Shown: positions 24,357-29,670 of the stretch, one piece after another
Layout: each line of letters begins with the position of its first letter
Position numbering within the stretch: the first letter of the stretch is position 1
Source of the DNA: Candidatus Zipacnadia bacterium
Lineage (GTDB): Bacteria; Armatimonadota; Zipacnadia; Zipacnadales; Zipacnadaceae
Direction: 5' to 3'
DNA length: 29,670 bases
NCBI GenBank assembly: GCA_029821455.1
Contig: JALGTI010000003.1
Location: forward strand, 1-29,670
Program-made: the position numbers and the translations under genes
Notes under the pieces: generated by a model
What the model was told of the DNA's origin: nothing
What the model saw: the letters and a program-made list of their open reading frames with translations, nothing else
The model's database searches: none

Positions 24357-24938
24357 GTGGTGAGGCTGAAGAGCCTGATCGGCAGGAGCCGCGATACACG
24401 CCAGGAGTTCGAACGACTGGCGCGCGAGCACCAGAATACCATCTTCAGTGCTGCTCTGCGGTTGACCGGTAGCTATGCCGACGCGGAGGACCTGACACAG
24501 GACGCCCTGGTGCGGGCGTACATGGCCTTTGACCAGTTTGAGTCGGGCACCAACTTCAGGGCCTGGATGCTCAAGATAGTGACTAACACACATATCAACC
24601 GCTACCGAAAAGCCGCGCGCTCCCCGAGCACAATAGCATGGGAGGAGCTAACCGACGGCGGCCAGCGGCATATCGCTCAGGAAGCCTCTGACGACGTGTC
24701 GCCGGATGACGAGGTACTAGAATTCATTCCCGGCGACGAGATTGGTCCGGCCCTGGCAGAGCTGCCAGACGAGTTTCGCCAGGCGGTAATCCTCTCCGAC
24801 CTGCATGATCTGTCGTACAAGGACATTGCCCAGGTCCTGAACATACCGCTTGGTACTGTGCGCAGCCGCATCTTTCGTGGCAGGCGGCTGCTCCGTCAAA
24901 AACTGGAGGCTTATGCCCACGCCTACCATCTGCTCTGA
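24357..24938 (+). CDS. ECF-type RNA polymerase sigma factor
   Basis: The 193-residue product has a sigma-2 domain (about 18-88) with SYADAEDLTQDALVRAYMAFDQF and FRAWMLKIVTNTHINRYRK, an acidic linker, and a sigma-4 domain (about 138-188) with LPDEFRQAVILSDLHDLSYKDIAQVL and IPLGTVRSRIFRGRRLLRQKL. No sigma-3 or sigma-1.1 is present, so it belongs to group 4 (ECF). AGGAGG at 24347-24352 supports GTG at 24357 or the next GTG at 24360. The anti-sigma gene follows 14 bp later. The regulon may be an envelope or redox stress response; the signal is unknown. Confidence 0.95.
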   Translation: MVRLKSLIGRSRDTRQEFERLAREHQNTIFSAALRLTGSYADAEDLTQDALVRAYMAFDQFESGTNFRAWMLKIVTNTHINRYRKAARSPSTIAWEELTDGGQRHIAQEASDDVSPDDEVLEFIPGDEIGPALAELPDEFRQAVILSDLHDLSYKDIAQVLNIPLGTVRSRIFRGRRLLRQKLEAYAHAYHLL

Positions 24939-24952
24939 GACGAGGTGTAGTC

Positions 24953-25723
24953 GTGCATTCATCGCATCCCAATGAGGAGGAGTTGACCGCGCTGGTGGAC
25001 GGCGAACTCAGTGCCCGCCGGCGGCGGCAAGCAGCCAGGCACGTGATGCATTGCTCCGAATGCGGCCGCCTGTGTGGGCAGCTCCTGGCCACCCGCCGGG
25101 CAGTGGAACAACCCGAACTGGATGCGGCCTTCCCTACAGGTCTGTGGCCGCGGGTCCGGGCAGCACTGGACAGGGTGGATGGCATCGGCGTCACGCTTCG
25201 CAGGCCGTGGCCGGCACGCCAACTAGTCCGGCTTCCGGCCCTGATGGCTGCGGGCCTCGTCCTGATCCTTGCGGCCGTATGGATCCGGCATCTAGCGCTG
25301 ACCCCGAATGGCGTTGATCTGCTGCTGCAGGCACATAACGCCGCCACCGCGGTGGGCGTCTCGGCCGCTACTGAAGTCGGATACGGTGCCGTGGGAGCAG
25401 GGCACGATACGCAGCCCTGGCGCGTCATCGGTCGCCGGAATCTCCGCCTTGAAGGTGCCCCTGTTGAGCAGGTTGTCTATCGTGTCGGCCATCTCCCTGT
25501 CTCCGAGTTCACTCTGCCTGCTAGGACGTTCCACCCCACTGAAATGACCTGTTTCGATAGCTGGCCACTGCGCTTCTATATGGCGGTGCATGGCAATTCC
25601 TGCATCGTAGCCTGGCAGGTTTACGATGAATGGAAGCTGATGGTCGCGCGTACCACGCCCGCTCACCTCCTGAACCTAGCTCGTACCCACACCACGGCAC
25701 CGGAGAACTTCTACACACCGTAG
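24953..25723 (+). CDS. Zinc-finger anti-sigma factor, membrane-anchored
   Basis: The 256-residue product starts at GTG 24953 behind GAGGTG. The N-terminus is a zinc-binding anti-sigma domain (zf-HC2 type): LTALVDGELS, then His30-x3-Cys34-x2-Cys37 (RHVMHCSECGRLC). One membrane helix follows at about 92-111 (LPALMAAGLVLILAAVWI), and then an extracytoplasmic domain of about 145 residues (VEQVVYRVGHLPVSEF, a patch rich in Trp and Tyr) that resembles a sensor module of unknown class. It should hold the preceding sigma factor inactive until a periplasmic signal is perceived. The HxxxCxxC motif would also suit redox sensing. Confidence 0.9.
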   Translation: MHSSHPNEEELTALVDGELSARRRRQAARHVMHCSECGRLCGQLLATRRAVEQPELDAAFPTGLWPRVRAALDRVDGIGVTLRRPWPARQLVRLPALMAAGLVLILAAVWIRHLALTPNGVDLLLQAHNAATAVGVSAATEVGYGAVGAGHDTQPWRVIGRRNLRLEGAPVEQVVYRVGHLPVSEFTLPARTFHPTEMTCFDSWPLRFYMAVHGNSCIVAWQVYDEWKLMVARTTPAHLLNLARTHTTAPENFYTP

Positions 25724-25757
25724 AAAGGATAGTTGAGCTCGAAGCCGAATAGTAATC

Positions 25758-25777
25758 AGCCCGGCCACGGCCGGGCT
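25758..25777 (+). terminator. Perfect hairpin after the anti-sigma gene
   Basis: AGCCCGGCC (25758-25766) and GGCCGGGCT (25769-25777) form an almost loop-free stem (effective loop CACG). It lies 35 bases after the anti-sigma stop and 40 bases before the GlmU-like start. No T-run follows, so it is a weak intrinsic terminator at best. Confidence 0.5.
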
Positions 25778-25816
25778 AGAATTGTGCCGGGGCTGTGCAG
25801 AGAGGAGTGTTAGCTT

Positions 25817-26977
25817 ATGGGCGAGTTGGGTTGTATCGTCCTCGCAGCAGGCGAGAGCAAACGCTTCAAGTCAAAACTGCCCAAGCCGTTACACTGCTTG
25901 TGCGGGCGGCCGTTGATTGATCACGTGCTGCAGACCGTGTCCGAGCTCGACTGCTATAGGACCGCCGTAGTGGTTGGTGTCGGCAGGGAGCAGATGGTTG
26001 CCCACCTCGAGGGTCACGAGGTTCAGACTGCCGTCCAGGCTGAGCAGCTTGGCACTGGCCACGCGGTGATGTGCGCCCAGCCACTCTTCGAAAACTTTGA
26101 TGGCCCTATTCTGGTGACCTGCGCGGATGTGCCGCTGATTCGCCCGCAAACCTTACAGGCGCTCGTTGACGAGCATCAACGGCGAAACGCCTGCGCAACC
26201 GTGCTGACCGCGGTGTTCGACGACCCGACTGGTTATGGGCGCATCGTGCGCGATGATGACGGCCTTGTGACCAGCATCATCGAGCATCGTGATGCCACCG
26301 AGGAAGTTCTTGCCATCCAGGAGATAAACTCCGGCATCTACATATTCGACACGCAACCTCTCTTCAAGACCCTAGCGGAGATCGGTCCCGATAATGACCA
26401 AGGGGAGTACTACCTGACGGACATAATCTCCCGCTTTGTCGCGGCCGGGCAGCCTGTGGCCGCCCTGGCGGCGCAGGCCCCTCAGGAGATCATCGGCATC
26501 AATGACCGTGCCCAACTCGCGGAGGCCGAGGCGATCGCCAGGCACAGAATCCGCCGGCGCCTTATGTCCGAAGGCGTGACCCTGATGGACCCGGCCAGCA
26601 CGTTTATTGACGCGGATGTTCACATTGGCCGTGACACTGTGGTCTGGCCCGGCAGCTTCATTCTGGGCAAGACCACCATCGCCGAGGATTGCACCATCGG
26701 CGGTCATGCAGTGATTGAGGACTGCGAAATTGCCGAGGGTACCCAGATCCGGCATTGCAGTGTCGTGCGCAACAGCACAATTGGCAGGGGTGTCACCATC
26801 GGCGCTGGAGCGTTCATCGGCAGCAATACCACTATCATCGCTCCCATCACCATCGGCCAAGGGGCTTATGTTGCGGCCGGGTCCACTATCAACAGAGACG
26901 TGCCCGCGGATGCTTTAGCGATTGGGCGAGACCGCCAGGAGAACAAGGAGGGGTATGCCCGGCGGCTGCGGAAATAG
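25817..26977 (+). CDS. glmU: GlmU-like UDP-GlcNAc pyrophosphorylase with shortened left-handed helix
   Basis: GlmU makes UDP-N-acetylglucosamine. The 386-residue product keeps the complete uridylyltransferase half: IVLAAGESKRFKSKLPKPLH (8-26), QAEQLGTGHAV (74-84), TCADVPLI with metal Asp104, GYGRIVRD (139-146), EINSGIYIF (169-177), DQGEYYLTDII (194-204) and GINDRAQL with Asn229. The left-handed beta-helix follows from about 255 but is short. After GRGVTIG (323-329) it goes straight to AGAFIGSNTTIIAPITIG. The canonical stretch with R-P-G, N-F-V-E-x-K, K-A-N-H-L-S-Y and the G-T-I-x-x-N-Y-D loop, which carries the acetyltransferase His, Tyr, Asn and Lys, is absent. Family length is about 450. 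It therefore probably lacks acetyltransferase activity. GAGGAG supports the ATG at 25817. Confidence 0.85.
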   Translation: MGELGCIVLAAGESKRFKSKLPKPLHCLCGRPLIDHVLQTVSELDCYRTAVVVGVGREQMVAHLEGHEVQTAVQAEQLGTGHAVMCAQPLFENFDGPILVTCADVPLIRPQTLQALVDEHQRRNACATVLTAVFDDPTGYGRIVRDDDGLVTSIIEHRDATEEVLAIQEINSGIYIFDTQPLFKTLAEIGPDNDQGEYYLTDIISRFVAAGQPVAALAAQAPQEIIGINDRAQLAEAEAIARHRIRRRLMSEGVTLMDPASTFIDADVHIGRDTVVWPGSFILGKTTIAEDCTIGGHAVIEDCEIAEGTQIRHCSVVRNSTIGRGVTIGAGAFIGSNTTIIAPITIGQGAYVAAGSTINRDVPADALAIGRDRQENKEGYARRLRK

Positions 26978-27121
26978 AGCGCGGGCAGGAGACCGCTGCA
27001 AACGCCTTAGCATCTGGGGAGGGGACAATGCTGCCCAAACTTCGCCCACATCAACTGGGCTTCCGGTACTAATCTATTCCAGGCGAGTAGTTGCAGCATA
27101 TTTGCGCCAGGAGGTCTAACG

Positions 27122-29470
27122 ATGCGTGCTTTGCTAATGACGTTGCTGATTTCGTTGGGTTCATGCTGCGGTGTCCTTGGTGACCAGCAGGTGAGGCTGC
27201 TGGACAATATGGAGGATCCGTCGGTTTACCATCCTGCCCAACCAGAGCTTGACCACAAATGGGCGGGCACGGTTGCGCTGGAGACACAAGACTTCAAGGA
27301 AGGCGCCGGCTGCTTGCGCTTCGACATTCAGTCTTCCCGCAGTGGCGAGGAGAGCTACCCGCAGTGGGCGCGGTCCATCCCACCGGGGCAGAGGGATTGG
27401 ACCGGCTATAAGACCCTGCGCTACTGGGTGAAGGTGGTCTCTGAGGATCCCACCGTCGAGAGCAAGAGAATGTGCATCGTAGTCTACAACGGTGATTCCC
27501 CGCTCCAGCAATTGGTCACGCACTACGTCCCCGTGGGCGAGTGGGTGCACCTGAGCGACAACATTATCAATTACAGCCGCGACCGCGTGCCCCGGATCAT
27601 CATCTATCTGTACGAGACAGATCCCAGCAAGAAAGACAACTACACCTGGTGGGTGGATGGATTGGAGTTGGTTCCGACGCCAGAGGGAGCAGTGCTATTT
27701 GACGGCTGTGCCGTGCAGCCGGCCAAGCAGCTAGCGCAAGCGCCGCTGCACCAGGTGGTGGCGCAGGATGGTCTGGCACTGGTGCTGGATGCAAGCGGTC
27801 GGGTGGCGCAGTTGCGCGACCCAAAGGGCAGCATCTACAAGGCCGACGCTGCGGTCGAGGCTTTTTCCGGTTTGCTGATTCGCAACTGGCGCACCGATGA
27901 GCAGCCGCGCCTGGTCGCAGGCAAGCTCACGCGCCGGGGTATGGTACTGACCCAACGCCAGACCCATGCCGACGGCCTGAGCGTTAGCGCTACCTATAGC
28001 CCCAACGGCGACCGCATCCAGTGCAATGTGACAGTCAAAGACACCGCCGAGGCTGACCGCCCGCTGACACTGTACTTTGCGCTACCCCTTAAGGCTGAGG
28101 GCTGGACCTGGTGGGATGACATATACACCAGGCGCACCGTCGGCGGCAGCGGCGACTTCCTATACCAGCCCTGGTATCCGCTCAAGCCCCGCTGGTCAGG
28201 TTACCCCTTCTGTTGCGTCAGCAATGACATGCAGGCCTTGAGCCTCGCCTTGCCCATAGTACCCCCACGCATCCAGCGCATGGTCTACGATCCCCGTATG
28301 AAGCTGCTGTACATTGCCTATGACTTCTGTCTGACCCCGGCTGCGGTGAAACAAAACCAGGCTGCTGAGTTTGAGTTTTACATCTTCCGCAGCGATCCGC
28401 GGTGGGGCTTCCGCTCGACGGTGCAGAAGTACTACGATTACTTTCCAGAGTACTTCGAGAAGCGGATTCCCGAGGATGGCGGCTGGGTTTGCTGGGGCGA
28501 CCTCTCCGGCAACCCGCATCTTTCCGACATGGGCTTCAAGTACCACTGGGGCACCGATAGTCGCGGCCCGCTTGAAAGCCATGCTGAAGCCGTACGATAC
28601 GACAACGAGAACGGCTACTTCGCCTTCCCGTACATCGAGTGGACGAATATGCACGTGACAATGGAGGGCTACGAGACGGTTGACAGTGACGACATTATGG
28701 AGCGGGTCAGATACATCGCCAACCCCAACCGGGGCGAGCCGCTGCCCCGCTGGGACTATCACTACCCCTACAACGAGGATTACCTGGGCCCCGACTACGA
28801 GGGCTGGATGGAGGCAGCATTTCAGGCCTACGTCAAGTGTCTACTCTTTACCCGCGAGGGCAAGCTATATGGCGGTGCCGACCGCTCGGAGATGGGACAG
28901 TTCCTGGCCAAGTACCTCCCCTGCAATGCCGACCCCGACATCCCGGGCGGGCTCGGCGAGTTCTTCCTGACCAAATGGTGGCCGGCTGTAGAGAAGTACT
29001 ATGCAGACCACGACGCCCGCCCTGCCGGCTTTGGCTGGGACAACTTCTACGTGAGAGGCGATAGGTTTGACTACCGCCGCGAGCACTTCGCTTATGCCGA
29101 CGAGCCACTGCTTTTTGACCCCGACACCCTCGACCCAGTGATCCTCAAAGATATGTCCACCTACGAGCTGCAGAAGGAAGTGGTGGCCCGGCTCAGGGCC
29201 AAGGGCCGCTACCTCATTGCCAACCAGGGGAAAGTCTCGATGGTGCCCGCCACCTTGCCGCTGCTGGACATCTTCGGCTACGAGAGCGGCATCGGCCGGA
29301 CCGGGACGTACATCCGCACGATGGCTCACCATAAGCCCGTCTGTAGTCTACCCACAAAACCTGAGACTTATCAGGAGCCCTTCGTCCGCGATCACCTGCT
29401 GTACGGCTGCTGGCCGGGCGGCTACCGGGCGGCTACTACAACACTACCAACCCCGACTACGTGGCCTTGA
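27122..29470 (+). CDS. Large secreted glycosidase-like protein, frame broken near 3' end
   Basis: AGGAGG six bases upstream fixes the ATG at 27122. Residues 1-20 form a signal peptide (ALLMTLLISLGSCCGVLG). Residues about 25-190 look like a jelly-roll carbohydrate-binding module: LLDNMEDPSVY, LRFDIQSSRSG, GYKTLRYWVKV, WWVDGLELVP. The rest is Trp/Tyr/Asp-rich with stretches such as GGWVCWGDLSGN, FPYIEWTNMH, FGWDNFYVRGDRFDYRREH and RYLIANQGKVS, suggestive of a TIM-barrel glycoside hydrolase of a family I cannot name. The frame as given ends at 29470 with an unrelated tail (about 18 residues, RAATTTLPTPTTWP), because an 11-bp tandem repeat shifts the frame. Removing one copy restores a coherent protein that continues past the window end. 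Confidence 0.8.
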   Translation: MRALLMTLLISLGSCCGVLGDQQVRLLDNMEDPSVYHPAQPELDHKWAGTVALETQDFKEGAGCLRFDIQSSRSGEESYPQWARSIPPGQRDWTGYKTLRYWVKVVSEDPTVESKRMCIVVYNGDSPLQQLVTHYVPVGEWVHLSDNIINYSRDRVPRIIIYLYETDPSKKDNYTWWVDGLELVPTPEGAVLFDGCAVQPAKQLAQAPLHQVVAQDGLALVLDASGRVAQLRDPKGSIYKADAAVEAFSGLLIRNWRTDEQPRLVAGKLTRRGMVLTQRQTHADGLSVSATYSPNGDRIQCNVTVKDTAEADRPLTLYFALPLKAEGWTWWDDIYTRRTVGGSGDFLYQPWYPLKPRWSGYPFCCVSNDMQALSLALPIVPPRIQRMVYDPRMKLLYIAYDFCLTPAAVKQNQAAEFEFYIFRSDPRWGFRSTVQKYYDYFPEYFEKRIPEDGGWVCWGDLSGNPHLSDMGFKYHWGTDSRGPLESHAEAVRYDNENGYFAFPYIEWTNMHVTMEGYETVDSDDIMERVRYIANPNRGEPLPRWDYHYPYNEDYLGPDYEGWMEAAFQAYVKCLLFTREGKLYGGADRSEMGQFLAKYLPCNADPDIPGGLGEFFLTKWWPAVEKYYADHDARPAGFGWDNFYVRGDRFDYRREHFAYADEPLLFDPDTLDPVILKDMSTYELQKEVVARLRAKGRYLIANQGKVSMVPATLPLLDIFGYESGIGRTGTYIRTMAHHKPVCSLPTKPETYQEPFVRDHLLYGCWPGGYRAATTTLPTPTTWP
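29415..29436 (+). repeat. Exact 11-bp tandem duplication causing a frameshift
   Basis: CGGGCGGCTAC occurs at 29415-29425 and again, immediately adjacent, at 29426-29436. Eleven is not a multiple of three, so translation shifts into a frame that stops at 29470. With one copy removed the reading is ...CWPGGYYNTTNPDYVALMK..., continuing without stop to 29670. Confidence 0.95.
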
Positions 29471-29670
29471 TGAAGACGTACGTGCCGATAATCAAGCGCC
29501 TGTGCGCGGCTGGCTGGGAGCCTGTCACGCTGGCGCGGACCGATGATGAGCAGGTGCAGATCGAGCGCTTCGGTGGATTTGAGGACAAGGAGTTGCTCTT
29601 CACACTGAAGAATCATAGTAGCGAGGATAAGTCGGTACGGGTGACAATTGACAAGACGTTGCTAGATGGC
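29437..29670 (+). pseudogene. Continuation of the glycosidase-like protein in the shifted frame
   Basis: This frame, entered after the 11-bp repeat, is open to the window edge. It reads YNTTNPDYVALMKTYVPIIK, then GWEPVTLARTDDEQVQIERF, then ELLFTLKNHSSEDKSVRV and a partial strand ending LLDG. It looks like the final barrel helix followed by the C-terminal beta-sandwich common in glycoside hydrolases. It has no start of its own and belongs to the gene at 27122. The gene is either disrupted or miscalled. Confidence 0.78.

Noticed and set aside
24724..25428. 234-codon minus-strand frame opposite the sigma and anti-sigma genes
   Set aside because: Composition rich in Arg, Cys and Ser with no motif; the sense genes have conserved sigma-2/sigma-4 and zinc anti-sigma motifs.

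Overview
This is a GC-rich (roughly 58-60% by eye), densely coded bacterial chromosomal window with no tRNA, rRNA, CRISPR array, insertion sequence or phage gene that I can see. A complete Tad/Flp pilus locus with an outer-membrane secretin (CpaC) argues for a cell with two membranes. The mix of a Tad locus, Gfo/Idh-type oxidoreductase plus sugar isomerase, and a large secreted glycosidase-like protein would fit Armatimonadota or a similar diderm soil/sediment lineage. That placement is inference only; no phylogenetic marker was compared.

Layout. 1-1780 (minus): a truncated polytopic GT-C-like membrane protein preceded by a small cupin gene. 1941-3956 (plus): ligA, the housekeeping NAD-dependent DNA ligase. 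4037-18051 (minus): a Tad pilus locus, read right to left as four tandem Flp prepilins, prepilin peptidase, a TadE-like pseudopilin, CpaB, secretin CpaC, CpaE/TadZ, ATPase CpaF/TadA, TadB and TadC. It ends with a large multi-sensor histidine kinase and an OmpR-type response regulator that appear to share the transcript. A strong-looking promoter precedes the pilins. A GC-rich inverted repeat and a second promoter separate the pilin half from the machine half. 18368-20374 (minus): two GT2 glycosyltransferases, one carrying a whole UPF0434/Trm112-like zinc-ribbon protein fused in frame at its C-terminus.

20615-24208 (plus): a tightly packed five-gene unit behind a near-consensus promoter: Gfo/Idh/MocA oxidoreductase, sugar isomerase/epimerase-type TIM barrel, a 51-residue CD1871A-like CXXC membrane peptide, a polytopic 4Fe-4S protein of the NapH type, and a small RIO/WaaP-like kinase. 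24357-25723: an ECF sigma factor and its zinc anti-sigma factor, with an ECF-like candidate promoter in front. 25817-26977: a GlmU-like uridylyltransferase lacking the acetyltransferase catalytic stretch. 27122-29670: a secreted, probably carbohydrate-active protein whose frame is broken by an exact 11-bp tandem duplication at 29415-29436; it runs off the window.

The most noteworthy items are the GT2-UPF0434 fusion with an internal ribosome binding site, the acetyltransferase-less GlmU, the four BON-like repeats in the secretin, the isomerase/CXXC/ferredoxin/kinase operon, and the 11-bp duplication.
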